Both the position numbers and the translations under genes were made by a program. The notes under the pieces are model-generated. The model did no database searches, was not told where the DNA came from, and saw only the letters and a program-made list of their open reading frames with translations. Source: Actinocatenispora rupis (GTDB taxonomy: Bacteria; Actinomycetota; Actinomycetes; Mycobacteriales; Micromonosporaceae). From it: 64,000 bases of DNA. The stretch lies in assembly GCF_016861975.1 (NCBI RefSeq), contig NZ_BOMB01000001.1, positions 434,001-498,000 of the forward strand. The letters run 5' to 3'. Positions 9,440 to 18,112 of the stretch are shown piece after piece (position 1 is the stretch's first letter; each line of letters begins with the position of its first letter).

Positions 9440-9473
9440 GCGCCGCCCGGGTCCACGCGGACCCGGGCGGCGC
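9440..9473. terminator. Bidirectional terminator between ABC exporter and 5'-nucleotidase
   Basis: Perfect 15-bp stem: GCGCCGCCCGGGTCC (9440-9454), loop ACGC, GGACCCGGGCGGCGC (9459-9473). It sits 6 bases after the exporter stop and 5 bases before the convergent nucleotidase stop. Confidence 0.85.
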
Positions 9474-9478
9474 CGCCG

Positions 9479-11281
9479 CTACGTCGCCGGGGTGGCGCGG
9501 CCGAGCTTCGACGGGCTCAGCACCGGGTGCGCCCGGAGGTACTTGATGAAGCCCTCGTGGTCGCGGTCGTTGCGCACCGGGTCGGTGAACCCGGCGAACA
9601 CCGTGTTGCCGTCCCCACCGATCAGCGTGTACGCCAGCGCCGCCACCCGGTAGTTCCGCCCGGTGTCCAGCGGCGTGCCGTCGATGAGGATGCCGGCGGG
9701 GTCGACGCGCTGCCCGATCGGCCGGCTCGTGTCGTACGTGTAGGTCACGTTGCCGGACACCGCGAACGGCGCGAACTTCTCGCTCCCGTCGGCCTGCGCC
9801 ACCCACTGCGCCTCGAACGCGGCGTGCAGCTGCGTACCGGGCAGCGTCACGGTCAGCACCGGGTTGCCGTAGCCGAACGCGTTCCACGCCTCGCCGAACA
9901 GTACGGTGCCGTCGGCGTCGTTCGCGCCGGTTCCCTTGGCGTACTTGAGATCGCCGGTGAGGGCGACGGACCCGGACACCGGCTTGACGGCGATCAGCGC
10001 GAGATCCGCCCGGCCGTCCCGGTTCTGGTTGGCGTCCCAGTACGCGAAGTCGGCGGCGAGGTTGCCCATGGTGCTCTCGCCGGAGGCGTTCGGGGTACGG
10101 GTGAAGTCGCCGGTGATGGTGGTGAGCTTCGTGGCGTACCGGGTGCGGCCCTGCGCCGTCCAGTAGTCGGCGATGCCCTGCACCTCGGGATCCACCGGTA
10201 CGTCCCGGGTGTTGGCGTGGTTGGTGGACGTGGTCAGCTCCCGCACCACCTCGCCGGTACGCGGGTCGAGCTTCAGGGTGATCTCGTTGATCAGCGAGCC
10301 GTGGTTGCCGGCCTCCACGACGGGCCGCGGTACGCCGTTCGGGTCGGGGACCATCATGTTGAAGCGGCAGTGCCAGTGCCCGGTGACGATCGCGGCGATG
10401 TCCGGCGACGCCTTCGCCGCGAGCTGGAACACCGGCCCGGACGGGTTCGTACCGGCGTTGTAGTCGTTGCCGGCGACCCCGCCGTCGTGGATGTTGATGA
10501 CGATCGCGTGCACGCCCTGCTTCTTGAGCTGCGCGGCGAGCGTGTTGGCCTGTTCCAGGTCGGACAGCGACCGCAGTCCCGGCTGGTACGAGGTGGATCC
10601 GACCTCGGTACCGACGAGCGTCAGGTGGATGAACGCGATCGGCAGCTGCTTGCCGTTCCCCGCATCCACGTACTCGATGTTGTACGGCGGCAGGATCGTC
10701 CGGCCGGACTTCGCGTCGACGATGTTCGCCGTGTAGAAGCGGAAGTCCGCGCCGCGGAACCGGTGCCCGGTCGAGTCGACGAAGTTGTCGTCGCGCCCGT
10801 TCACCGGGTACGGCGCGCCCTTCTCCATGTGGTCGATCAGGAAGCTCACCGACTGGTCCAGTTCGTGGTTGCCGACCGTACTGAACTGGAGCCCCATCGC
10901 GTTCAGCGCCTCGACGGTGGGCTCGTTCGCGTGCGCGTCCACCTCGAACGGCCAGCCGGAGAAGTTGTCGCCGGACGAGAAGAAGATCGAGTTGCGGCGG
11001 CCCTCGCGCAGCCGCTTGAGGTGCGTCGCCATGTACCCGACGCCGCCGACGGTCACCTGCACCCCGCCGGCGCCGGTGATGACGCTGCCCTGGCTCGGCG
11101 TCGTCGGCTGCAGGTACCCGTGCAGGTCGGTGATGTTCAGCAGCTGCACGTCGACGTACCCGTCGGTGGACGCGGGGTCGGCGGCGGCCGGCGTGGCGTA
11201 CGCGAGGTCGCCGACGGCGGCGGCGGTCGCGAGCGCACCGGTGGCGGTGAGGAACGTGCGGCGTCTGATTCGTCTGTCCAC
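9479..11281 (-). CDS. Secreted 5'-nucleotidase / UDP-sugar hydrolase family metallophosphatase
   Basis: 600 residues. A twin-arginine signal (RRIRRRTFLTATGALATAAA) exports the folded protein. The metallophosphatase domain shows NITDLHGY, GDNFSGWPF, VGNHELDQS, NIHDGG and VTGHWHCRF, the dinuclear-metal ligands of the family. The C-terminal 5'-nucleotidase domain follows (about 330-600; GEAWNAFGYGNPVLTVTLPG, GGDGNTVF). No membrane or wall anchor is visible, so it is probably released to scavenge phosphate or nucleosides from extracellular nucleotides. The GTG start at 11281 follows AGGGAGCAGG. A strong promoter lies about 130 bases upstream and PHO-box-like repeats lie in the leader, both listed separately. 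Convergent with the ABC exporter. Confidence 0.92.
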   Translation of the reverse strand: MDRRIRRRTFLTATGALATAAAVGDLAYATPAAADPASTDGYVDVQLLNITDLHGYLQPTTPSQGSVITGAGGVQVTVGGVGYMATHLKRLREGRRNSIFFSSGDNFSGWPFEVDAHANEPTVEALNAMGLQFSTVGNHELDQSVSFLIDHMEKGAPYPVNGRDDNFVDSTGHRFRGADFRFYTANIVDAKSGRTILPPYNIEYVDAGNGKQLPIAFIHLTLVGTEVGSTSYQPGLRSLSDLEQANTLAAQLKKQGVHAIVINIHDGGVAGNDYNAGTNPSGPVFQLAAKASPDIAAIVTGHWHCRFNMMVPDPNGVPRPVVEAGNHGSLINEITLKLDPRTGEVVRELTTSTNHANTRDVPVDPEVQGIADYWTAQGRTRYATKLTTITGDFTRTPNASGESTMGNLAADFAYWDANQNRDGRADLALIAVKPVSGSVALTGDLKYAKGTGANDADGTVLFGEAWNAFGYGNPVLTVTLPGTQLHAAFEAQWVAQADGSEKFAPFAVSGNVTYTYDTSRPIGQRVDPAGILIDGTPLDTGRNYRVAALAYTLIGGDGNTVFAGFTDPVRNDRDHEGFIKYLRAHPVLSPSKLGRATPAT

Positions 11282-11360
11282 GACTTGACCTGCTCCCTGA
11301 GGGGTGGGGGGATGCTGCCGGACAGTGGAGCCGCGCGGCGTGACGGCACGCCGGGCGGCC

Positions 11361-11378
11361 CTGGAACGGTCGGTGAAC
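11361..11378 (-). promoter_or_regulatory. PHO-box-like direct repeats before the 5'-nucleotidase
   Basis: On the minus strand GTTCACC (11378-11372) and GTTCCAG (11367-11361) start 11 bases apart, the spacing of PhoP direct-repeat units in actinomycetes (consensus near GTTCACC). Only the first unit is a full match. The site lies downstream of the predicted transcription start. Confidence 0.35.
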
Positions 11379-11407
11379 AGGCACTTTCTTTTCGCCTGTC
11401 TGCGACA

Positions 11408-11436
11408 TTATTAGCGTGGTACCCCCGGGTGATCAA
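11408..11436 (-). promoter_or_regulatory. Predicted sigma70-type promoter of the 5'-nucleotidase gene
   Basis: On the minus strand TTGATC (11436-11431) and TAATAA (11413-11408) are separated by exactly 17 bases. Such an AT-rich -10 stands out in this genome. The implied leader is about 120 bases. Confidence 0.6.
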
Positions 11437-11576
11437 GGCTGCGCAACGCCCGTACGCCGCCGCGGTGCATCCGCACGCGAAGCGCCGATCGCGTGCCGTA
11501 CCGCCGGAAAACGCCCCGGATGTTGACCCCGTGCCGGGCGGCGGGACGCCCTTTGGGCGCGCCGGAGCGCGCGGGG

Positions 11577-12740
11577 TCAGACGCTGCGGGCGGTGAGCGC
11601 CGGCAGCGGGCCGCGGTCGGCGGCGAGCAGCCGCTCGTCGACGGCGTCCAGCGCGAGGCACGCGGCGCCGAGCGCGACACAGTCCGCGCCGAGCGTCGAC
11701 GCCCGCAGCTCCGGTACCTGCGGGCACAGTCGCGCCAGCTCCGCGCCGAGCGGCTCCAGCAGTACGTCCGCCGCCTGCGAGAAGGCACCGCCGAGGACGA
11801 GCATCCGCGGGTCGACGACGGCGATCGCGGTCGCGGCGGCCAGGGCCATGGCCCGCGCGTACCGCCGGACCGCGGTGCGGGCGCGCCGGTCGCCGTCGCG
11901 GGCCGCGGCGAACGCCCGCTCCGCCCGGTCGGCTACCGGTACGTCGGCCGGCGCCACCGCGTGCAGGTACTCGATCGCCGGCTCCCACGACAGCCCGGGG
12001 AGCGCGGACAGGTCGGCGGCGGCACCGTACGCACCGCGCCGGAGGCGCCCGTCGAGTACGAGGGCCAGCCCGGTACGCCGGCCCGCGTGCAGGAGTACCA
12101 GGTCGGCGGCCTCGGTGGCCACGCCGCGGCGCTGTTCGGCGAGGGCGGCGAGCTGGCTGTCGTTGTCGACCAGGACGAGCCGGCCGTCGCGCCCGAGATG
12201 CCCGGCGAGGTCGGCGCCGGCCCAGTCGGGGATCGCGTTGGCGCGCACGACGCGACCGGCACGGTCCACCAGCCCGGTGGTACCGGCGCCGACGGCCCAG
12301 ACCCGCCGCTCCGGTACGCCCGCGTCGCGGGTGCAGTCGGCGAGGGCGCGGTCCGCGGCGGCGAGCCGGTCGCGTCGGCGCGTCTGCGGGCTCACCGGCC
12401 GGCGGGTGGTGGCGAGCACCCGGCCGGCCAGGTCGGTGAGCACCGCACGCACCGAGTACGCGCCGATGTCGAGGCCGACGGCACAGCCCGCCTCGGCGCG
12501 GAACCGGTAGCTGCGGGCGGGTCGGCCGCGGCCGCGGATCGCGGCACGTTCCTCGACCAGCCAGCGGCGCGCGACGAGGGTGGCGAGCACGTCCTCCACC
12601 GCGGTACGACCCAGGCCGCTGTCGGCGACGATCTGCGCCACCCGCGGCGTGCCGGACGCGCGCACCGCGGCGAGCACGACCCGTTCGTTGTGCTGCCGGA
12701 GCCGGGCCAGGTCCCCGGCCGCCGGCGTCGATGGCCCCAT
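11577..12740 (-). CDS. ROK-family transcriptional regulator (no zinc motif)
   Basis: About 387 residues. An N-terminal winged helix (LRQHNERVVLAAVRASGTPR, IVADSGLGRTAVEDVLATL) is followed by a ROK/ASKHA domain beginning VGLDIGAYSVRAVLTD. VDND supplies the usual active-site Asp. The typical ROK zinc motif (GH...CxCGxxGCxE) is absent; the corresponding stretch reads GAYGAAADLSALPG. A pure regulatory role is therefore likelier than sugar-kinase activity. It lies 33 bases downstream of the sugar ABC permease genes, in the same direction, and probably controls them. The ATG at 12740 is used; a GTG at 12749 is possible, and neither has a good ribosome site. Confidence 0.85.
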   Translation of the reverse strand: MGPSTPAAGDLARLRQHNERVVLAAVRASGTPRVAQIVADSGLGRTAVEDVLATLVARRWLVEERAAIRGRGRPARSYRFRAEAGCAVGLDIGAYSVRAVLTDLAGRVLATTRRPVSPQTRRRDRLAAADRALADCTRDAGVPERRVWAVGAGTTGLVDRAGRVVRANAIPDWAGADLAGHLGRDGRLVLVDNDSQLAALAEQRRGVATEAADLVLLHAGRRTGLALVLDGRLRRGAYGAAADLSALPGLSWEPAIEYLHAVAPADVPVADRAERAFAAARDGDRRARTAVRRYARAMALAAATAIAVVDPRMLVLGGAFSQAADVLLEPLGAELARLCPQVPELRASTLGADCVALGAACLALDAVDERLLAADRGPLPALTARSV

Positions 12741-12782
12741 GATCGGCACAGCGTAACGCCCGTACGCCCGTGCCGTGCCGGG

Positions 12783-13649
12783 TCAGCCCTTGATGCCGGA
12801 CTCGGCGACGCCCTGCACCAGGTACCGCTGGAGGAACACGAACACCAGCAGCAGCGGCAGGATCGCGACCGCGGCGGCGACGAACAGTTCGTGCAGGTTG
12901 ACCGTCTGGCCGGTGAGGAACGACGACAGCGCGACCTGCACCGTCCAGGACGACTCGTCCTGCCCGATCACCAGCGGCCACAGGAACGCGTTCCACGCGC
13001 CGAGGAACGTGATGACGCCGATCGCCGCGAAGAAGCCGAGCGAGTTCGGCACCACGATCCGCCAGTACGCGCCCCAGTGGCCGAGACCGTCGACGCGGGC
13101 CGCCTCCTCCAGTTCCTTCGGGAAGCTCAGGAAGTACTGCCGGAACAGGAACGCGGTGAAGCCGCTGAACAGACCCGGGATGATGAGGCCGCGCAGGGTC
13201 GACACCCAGCCCAGCGACGACACCACCACGAACGTCGGCACGAACGTCACGGCCGCCGGGATCATCAGCGTCGCCACGATCGCGCCGAACACGACGTTGG
13301 CGTACCGGAAGGGAATGCGCGCGAGGCCGTAGCCGGCCATCGACGACAGCGCGACCTGACCGACCGTCTGGACGACGCTGACCACCGCCGAGTTGCCCAT
13401 CGCCCGCGCCATCGGTACGGACGGGTCGTGGAACAGCTCGGTGACGTTCGACCAGTGCAGCGAGGTGGGGAAGAACGTCCAGTTCGGCGCGGTGATGTCG
13501 GCCTCGGACGCCAGCCCGTTGCGCACGATCAGGTAGAACGGCAGCAGGAACAGCACCGCCGCGACACCCAGCGCGGTGTACCGGGCGACGGCGCCGATCC
13601 GGCCGCGCACGGTGCGGCCGTACCCGACGGCGCGGGGGGAGTCGTCCAT
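12783..13649 (-). CDS. Carbohydrate ABC transporter permease, MalG type
   Basis: 288 residues, six predicted helices. The EAA loop is EEAARVDGLGHWGAYWRIVVPNS, the interaction site with the ATPase. The N-terminus up to ALGVAAVLFLLPFYLIVRNG matches CUT1 inner-membrane subunits. The start codon overlaps the stop of the upstream permease (TGATG) and AAGGAGG precedes it. No ATPase gene lies nearby, so the importer probably borrows a shared MsiK-type ATPase, as CUT1 systems in actinomycetes commonly do. Third gene of the operon SBP-permease-permease. Confidence 0.93.
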   Translation of the reverse strand: MDDSPRAVGYGRTVRGRIGAVARYTALGVAAVLFLLPFYLIVRNGLASEADITAPNWTFFPTSLHWSNVTELFHDPSVPMARAMGNSAVVSVVQTVGQVALSSMAGYGLARIPFRYANVVFGAIVATLMIPAAVTFVPTFVVVSSLGWVSTLRGLIIPGLFSGFTAFLFRQYFLSFPKELEEAARVDGLGHWGAYWRIVVPNSLGFFAAIGVITFLGAWNAFLWPLVIGQDESSWTVQVALSSFLTGQTVNLHELFVAAAVAILPLLLVFVFLQRYLVQGVAESGIKG

Positions 13650-14611
13650 CAGTCCTCCTTCCGGCCGAACCCGAACAGCTTCGCCTGCAGCACGGTGACG
13701 ATGCCGATGAGCAGGGCCAGGATGACCGCGCCGGCGCTGCCGTGGCCGAAGTCCTGACCGGAGCCGAGGGCCGTGAAGTACAGGTAGACCAGCGGGGGCC
13801 GGGCGAACGGCGGGTACCCGCGGGCCGACGCCATCAGGTTGTAGAACTCGTCGAACGCCTGGTACGCCGCGATCAGGTTGAGCAGCAGCACCGCCACCGT
13901 GGTCGCGCGCAGCTGCGGGAACGTGATGTACCGGAAGACCTGCCAGCCGGGCCGCGCGCCGTCCACGTACGCCGCCTCGTACAGCTCGGTGGGGATGCGC
14001 TGGAGGCCGGCGAGGAACAGGATCATGTAGAAGCCGACCTGGAGCCACAGCCGCAGCGTCACCAGGGCCACCCAGTACCAGGGTGGGCTGGCGGACGACA
14101 GCCACGGCACCTGGTCGACGCCGAACAGGCCGAGCACCGTGTTGGCCAGGCCGAACCGGACGCCGTTGAAGATGGACAGCTTCCAGATGAGCGCGGCCAC
14201 CACGTACGAGCAGGCGGCGGGCAGGAAGAACACCGACCGGAAGAACGCCTTCGCGAACCGCAGCCGGTGCACCAGCAGGGCCAGTGCGAGCGCGACCGCG
14301 ACCGTGGTCGGCACGATGAACGCGGCGAACACGGTGAACGTCGACAGGCTCTGCAGGAAGTCGGAGTTCGTGAGCATGTCGACGTAGTTCGACAGCCCGA
14401 CGAACGTCGACGGGGTGACGGTGTTGTGCGCGTCGAAGAAGCTCAGCACCGCGCTCCACACGATCGGGACGAACGTGAAGAGCACCAGCCCGATCAGGAA
14501 CGGGCCGACGAACACCCAGAACGCCGGCCAGGTCCGCTGCTTGCCGTGCCGCTTCGACGGGCGCCGGTCGGTCGCCGGCGCCCGCCTGTCGGCCACTTCC
14601 CGGATGCTCAC
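13649..14611 (-). CDS. Carbohydrate ABC transporter permease, MalF type
   Basis: 320 residues. A basic cytoplasmic tail of about 30 residues (RRPSKRHGKQR) precedes helix WPAFWVFVGPFLIGLVLFTF and five further helices. The EAA loop reads YEAAYVDGARPGWQVFRYITFPQ. It forms the channel with the MalG-type partner downstream. The GTG at 14611 overlaps the binding-protein stop by four bases (GTGA), which argues for translational coupling and fixes this start over the longer open frame. Confidence 0.93.
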   Translation of the reverse strand: MSIREVADRRAPATDRRPSKRHGKQRTWPAFWVFVGPFLIGLVLFTFVPIVWSAVLSFFDAHNTVTPSTFVGLSNYVDMLTNSDFLQSLSTFTVFAAFIVPTTVAVALALALLVHRLRFAKAFFRSVFFLPAACSYVVAALIWKLSIFNGVRFGLANTVLGLFGVDQVPWLSSASPPWYWVALVTLRLWLQVGFYMILFLAGLQRIPTELYEAAYVDGARPGWQVFRYITFPQLRATTVAVLLLNLIAAYQAFDEFYNLMASARGYPPFARPPLVYLYFTALGSGQDFGHGSAGAVILALLIGIVTVLQAKLFGFGRKED

Positions 14612-15882
14612 TTGTACAGCGCGGTCAGCTCTTTGTCGATCTTCGTGATCGCCGATTTCAGCTCCGTCGACGGGTTGGAGCCCTTGCGGATGATGTTGTT
14701 CAGCGCGTCGGTGTACGCGGTGTTCATCGTCGCCGTCCAGCCCGGCGTCGACTGCACCTTCCCGTACTCCTGGACGAGCTTGACGGCGTCGGCGCCCGCG
14801 CCCGACTTGAGCTTCCCGGCCTTGGCGGCGATCGACTTCCGCGCCGGGATGTGGAACCCGTACGACAGGTCGAAGTCCTGCTGGTACTCGGTCTTGTCGA
14901 TCCACAGCCACTTCACGTACGCCTTGGCGGCGTCGACCTGGGTGCTCTTGCCGTTCACCGTCGAGCCGTACGCGCCGATCGGCACGGAGAGCTTGCCGCT
15001 GGCGTCGCCCTTCGGCCACGCGACGACGCCGAAGTCGTTGCCGAGCGCCTTCTGTACCACCGGGACCGCCCACAGGCCGGACCACTGCATCGCGGTCAGG
15101 CCCTGCGTGAACGCCGACGGGTCGGACCAGTCGGCCGGCGCGCCGAGCAGCAGGCTGCCCGACGTGTACAGCGAGCGCAGCTTCGCGAAGACCGGCGCGG
15201 CGGCGGCCGGGTCGAAGCCGACCTTCTTCTGGTCGTCGGTCAGGTAGTTCTGCCCGACCGACCACAGCGGCACGGCGCCGAGCACGCCGGCGCCGCCGTC
15301 GTTGCCGAGGAACAGGCCCTTGACCTTCTTGTTCGTCAGCTTCTTCGCCGCGGTGGCCAGCTCGTCGAGCGTGGTCGGCACGGACACGCCGGCCTTGGCG
15401 AGCCAGCTCTTACGGTAGAAGAGCATCTGCATGTCGATGGCCTGCGGGACGCCGTAGATCTTGCCGTCGACGGTCTGCGCGTCCAGTACGGCCGGGGTGA
15501 AGTCGTCCTTCGCGTCGCCGAACAGGTCGGTCAGGTCGACGAGCTGCTTGGCCTTGAGCTGGTCCACCCGGGCCACGGACTGCTCGAACACGTCCGGCCC
15601 GTCCTTGCCGAGCAGCGACGTGGCGAGCTTCGTGTCGTAGTCACCGGCGGTCCACTGCACCTGCACGTCCGCCTTCGGGTACGCCTTCGCGTACCGCTTG
15701 ACGGCCTGCTCGACGCCGGCCTCCCCGTACTGGTGGTACCACTGCTTGATGGTGGGGCCGTTGCCGCCGGACGAGCCGCGGCCGGTGTTGGACCCACAGG
15801 CGGCCGCGAGCGCTCCGGCGACCGCGATCCCGGCCGCCCCCTTGAACACGGAGCGCCTGCTGTACCCGCTCGGTTTCGCCAT
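14608..15882 (-). CDS. Sugar ABC transporter substrate-binding lipoprotein
   Basis: 424 residues. The signal YSRRSVFKGAAGIAVAGALAA ends in lipobox AAAC with Cys29; the double arginine suggests Tat export before lipid anchoring. The mature part is a family 1 extracellular solute-binding protein (QWYHQYGEAGVEQAVKRYAKAYP; LLGKDGPDVFEQ; DGKIYGVPQAIDMQMLFYRKSWL). Ligand unknown, probably an oligosaccharide or polyol. The ATG at 15882 follows GGAGGT. An in-frame ATG at 15921 would put extra residues before the signal and is rejected. First gene of the importer operon. Confidence 0.93.
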   Translation of the reverse strand: MAKPSGYSRRSVFKGAAGIAVAGALAAACGSNTGRGSSGGNGPTIKQWYHQYGEAGVEQAVKRYAKAYPKADVQVQWTAGDYDTKLATSLLGKDGPDVFEQSVARVDQLKAKQLVDLTDLFGDAKDDFTPAVLDAQTVDGKIYGVPQAIDMQMLFYRKSWLAKAGVSVPTTLDELATAAKKLTNKKVKGLFLGNDGGAGVLGAVPLWSVGQNYLTDDQKKVGFDPAAAAPVFAKLRSLYTSGSLLLGAPADWSDPSAFTQGLTAMQWSGLWAVPVVQKALGNDFGVVAWPKGDASGKLSVPIGAYGSTVNGKSTQVDAAKAYVKWLWIDKTEYQQDFDLSYGFHIPARKSIAAKAGKLKSGAGADAVKLVQEYGKVQSTPGWTATMNTAYTDALNNIIRKGSNPSTELKSAITKIDKELTALYK

Positions 15883-15995
15883 CGGTGCCACACCTCCGCT
15901 GCGCCCGGCGCCCCGCGGCACCGGTGATCATCGGACATTATTCGACACGGCGCGCCGGCGTCATCCGGCGGACCGCACCGTGTCCCAAATCTCGA

Positions 15996-16445
15996 TCACT
16001 TCGCTAGGGAATCCGTGTCGTCCGGCCGGCGCGCGATGTCGTCCAGCGCCGCCGCCGGCACCACCTTGACCGCCACCTCACCCCACCCCGCCAGTTCGGT
16101 ACGCAGCAGGCGGTGCATGCCGTCGAGTACCAGGGGGCGGCCGCCGCGATCGGTGACGTGCAAGGGAAACGCCACGTCCGCCGCCATCGTCCGGGCGTAC
16201 TGCTCCGCGTACCGCACCGGGTCGGCGGCCACCTGGTGCGGGGTCACCTGGAACGGTGCCCCGCCGTACGCCCACATCGGCAGGTCGAGCAGCCAGCTCA
16301 GGTCCGCCACCGGCAGCGTGGTGACGGGCAGGTCCAGCGCCCACAGCCGCTCGGTGTCCCACCAGAAGTCCAGCAGTACGCCGCGCAGGGCGTCCGGGAG
16401 GACGTCGGCGAGCGGGAACGGCAGTCGGTCCATGCCGGGCAGCAT
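15996..16445 (-). CDS. Hypothetical protein with ParB-N-like core
   Basis: About 149 residues, soluble. The segment RPLVLDGMHRLLRTELAGWGEVAVKVVP resembles the DGxHRL core of ParB/sulfiredoxin-like domains, which bind or hydrolyse nucleotides; the similarity is short and the function unknown. Two in-frame ATGs (16445 and 16433) are possible and neither has a clear ribosome site. It lies upstream of the sugar importer in the same direction, about 113 bases away, so co-transcription is possible but not evident. Confidence 0.65.
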   Translation of the reverse strand: MLPGMDRLPFPLADVLPDALRGVLLDFWWDTERLWALDLPVTTLPVADLSWLLDLPMWAYGGAPFQVTPHQVAADPVRYAEQYARTMAADVAFPLHVTDRGGRPLVLDGMHRLLRTELAGWGEVAVKVVPAAALDDIARRPDDTDSLAK

Positions 16446-16525
16446 CCCAGCAACGCCTGCCTGCCGCACCCGACGCCACCCCGGTCGGCGTGTGTCGCGT
16501 CGCACCCTGCCGACCGTTGCCGTTA

Positions 16526-16542
16526 ATACCCCTCGGGGGTAT
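16526..16542. promoter_or_regulatory. CsoR/CstR-type operator before the DUF4396 gene
   Basis: Palindrome ATACCCC-TCG-GGGGTAT, 26 bases upstream of the ATG at 16569. This G-tract dyad with AT flanks is the recognition pattern of CsoR/RcnR/CstR regulators, which respond to Cu(I) or persulfides. The same 16-base core recurs before thioredoxin at 61546. Confidence 0.75.
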
Positions 16543-16568
16543 ATTCGGCGGCGAGGAAAGGGGGCGCG

Positions 16569-17093
16569 ATGAGCGAGCACGCGACAGCCGACCACGCGCA
16601 GCACACCGGGCACGAGGGACACCACGCGGCCGGCACCGGACGTACCGGATGGCGGAGCGTGAGCTGGCGGATGGCCGCACTGGCGACGCTGCACTGCCTC
16701 ACCGGCTGCGCCATCGGCCAGGTGCTCGGCATGGTGCTGGGCTCGGCGTTCGGGCTGCACAACGCGGCGACCGTGGTCCTGTCCATCGCGCTCGCCTTCG
16801 TCTGCGGCTACGCGCTGACCATGCGCGGCGTACTGAAGGCGGGCCTGGGCGTGCGCCGGGCGTTCCAGGTGGCGCTGGCGGCGGACACCGTGTCGATCAT
16901 CGTCATGGAGATCATCGACAACGGCACCGTGGTGGTCATCCCCGGCGCCATGAACGCCGGCCTGACCAGCGCGCTGTTCTGGCTGTCGCTGGCCGGTTCG
17001 CTGGTACTGGCGTTCCTGGTCACCACGCCGGTGAACCGTTGGATGATCTCCCGCGGGCGCGGCCACGCGGTGGTCCACCAGTACCACCACTGA
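16569..17093 (+). CDS. DUF4396 membrane protein with His-rich termini
   Basis: 174 residues. The cytosolic-looking N-terminus is His-rich (histidines at 4, 9, 12, 15, 18, 19), followed by four predicted helices (TLHCLTGCAIGQVLGMVLG; AATVVLSIALAFVCGYALTM; AFQVALAADTVSIIVMEIID; SALFWLSLAGSLVLAFLVTT) with conserved-looking CLTGC and MEIIDNG, and a HAVVHQYHH tail. This matches DUF4396, a family of unknown function. The His-rich ends and the CsoR/CstR-type operator suggest a link to metal or sulfur stress; that is inference. GAGGAAAG precedes the ATG. The last codons lie within a 29-bp tandem duplication. Confidence 0.85.
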   Translation: MSEHATADHAQHTGHEGHHAAGTGRTGWRSVSWRMAALATLHCLTGCAIGQVLGMVLGSAFGLHNAATVVLSIALAFVCGYALTMRGVLKAGLGVRRAFQVALAADTVSIIVMEIIDNGTVVVIPGAMNAGLTSALFWLSLAGSLVLAFLVTTPVNRWMISRGRGHAVVHQYHH

Positions 17094-17138
17094 CAGGTGG
17101 CGTCGACGCGTACCACCACTGACAGGTGGCGTCGACGC
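17081..17138. repeat. 29-bp tandem duplication across the DUF4396 stop codon
   Basis: Bases 17081-17109 are repeated exactly at 17110-17138. Each copy holds the last codons, the TGA and a small CCACC...GGTGG hairpin. The second copy is outside the gene. Confidence 0.95.
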
Positions 17139-17165
17139 GCCGGACCGGGGTTCCCGGTCCGGCGC
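17137..17165. terminator. Bidirectional terminator, DUF4396 / hydrolase
   Basis: Perfect 13-bp stem: GCGCCGGACCGGG (17137-17149), loop GTT, CCCGGTCCGGCGC (17153-17165), between convergent genes. Confidence 0.85.
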
Positions 17166-17174
17166 GTCCGTGCG

Positions 17175-18077
17175 TCAGCGGGTGACGAAGGCGGTGACGG
17201 TCGCGACGACCTCCGGGTCGCGCAGGATCCGCTGGTGGCCGAGGCCGTCGGTGCTCACCAGTTCGGCGCCCGGCCAGCTCTCCGCCAGGTCCCGGCCCCC
17301 GCCGTACGGGACCTCCTTGTCGTCGCGGTCGTGCACCACCAGGCACGGCGGCATCGAGCGCCGGGCGGGCAGGTCCGCCACCGTGAAGTCCGCCGCCGGG
17401 CGGCCGGCCCACCGTTCCAGCCGTTCGACCAACGCCACCCGGGTACGGTCGCCCGCGCCGAGCAGCCGGGTGAAGTCGCCGATCCGTTCGAGCGGGTCGG
17501 CGACCGGGGCGACCAGGGCCAGCCGGTCCGCGGCGAGCCCGTCGGCGACCGCCCGTACGGTCGTCGCGCAGCCCAGCGAGTGCGCCACGATCGCCGCCGC
17601 CCGGCCGTACGCGGCGGTGACGGCGACGAGCGCCTCGGTGAACTCGGCCGCCGTGGCCCGGCGTGGCCCGAGCATCCCCGGACCCGACTCGCCGTGACTC
17701 GGTACGTCGAACGCGACGACCCGGCGGCCCGCGGCGACCAGCGGCGCGACGTACGGGCCGAGCTGGCCGCGCCAGCCACCCCACCCGTGCACCAGGTACA
17801 CCGGGGCGGCGTCCGGCGCGCCCCACGTCTCGACGGCGAGCCGTACGCCCTTCGGCGTGGTCAGGGTGCTGCGGTCGGCGGGTAACGACGACGGCCGGTC
17901 GTCGCGTCGTCGACCGCGGCCGGCGGGCGGGGTGCACCAGAGGAGGGCGGCGCGGTGGCCGCCGACCGTGGGCGCGACCGTCTCCATGGTCCGGAACGCC
18001 AGCCGCATGAGCCGCATACGCCACGAGTTTTCGACACGAACGATCGTGCTTTTTTCGGTACCTGCTGCGGTGACCAA
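17175..18077 (-). CDS. Alpha/beta-fold hydrolase
   Basis: About 300 residues. VYLVHGWGGW forms the oxyanion segment, IVAHSLGC the nucleophile elbow (Ser), and GLGHQRILRDPEV the catalytic His near the C-terminus. The acid is probably in VVHDRDDKEVP. It is a serine hydrolase or esterase of unknown substrate. I propose a TTG start at 18077, four bases after GAGGAGG; internal ATGs further in lack a ribosome site. It lies 35 bases downstream of the TetR gene in the same direction, so the two probably form an autoregulated unit. Confidence 0.85.
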   Translation of the reverse strand: MVTAAGTEKSTIVRVENSWRMRLMRLAFRTMETVAPTVGGHRAALLWCTPPAGRGRRRDDRPSSLPADRSTLTTPKGVRLAVETWGAPDAAPVYLVHGWGGWRGQLGPYVAPLVAAGRRVVAFDVPSHGESGPGMLGPRRATAAEFTEALVAVTAAYGRAAAIVAHSLGCATTVRAVADGLAADRLALVAPVADPLERIGDFTRLLGAGDRTRVALVERLERWAGRPAADFTVADLPARRSMPPCLVVHDRDDKEVPYGGGRDLAESWPGAELVSTDGLGHQRILRDPEVVATVTAFVTR

Positions 18078-18112
18078 CGGTCCTCCTCGGACGGGAAGTG
18101 GAAACGACGGGA

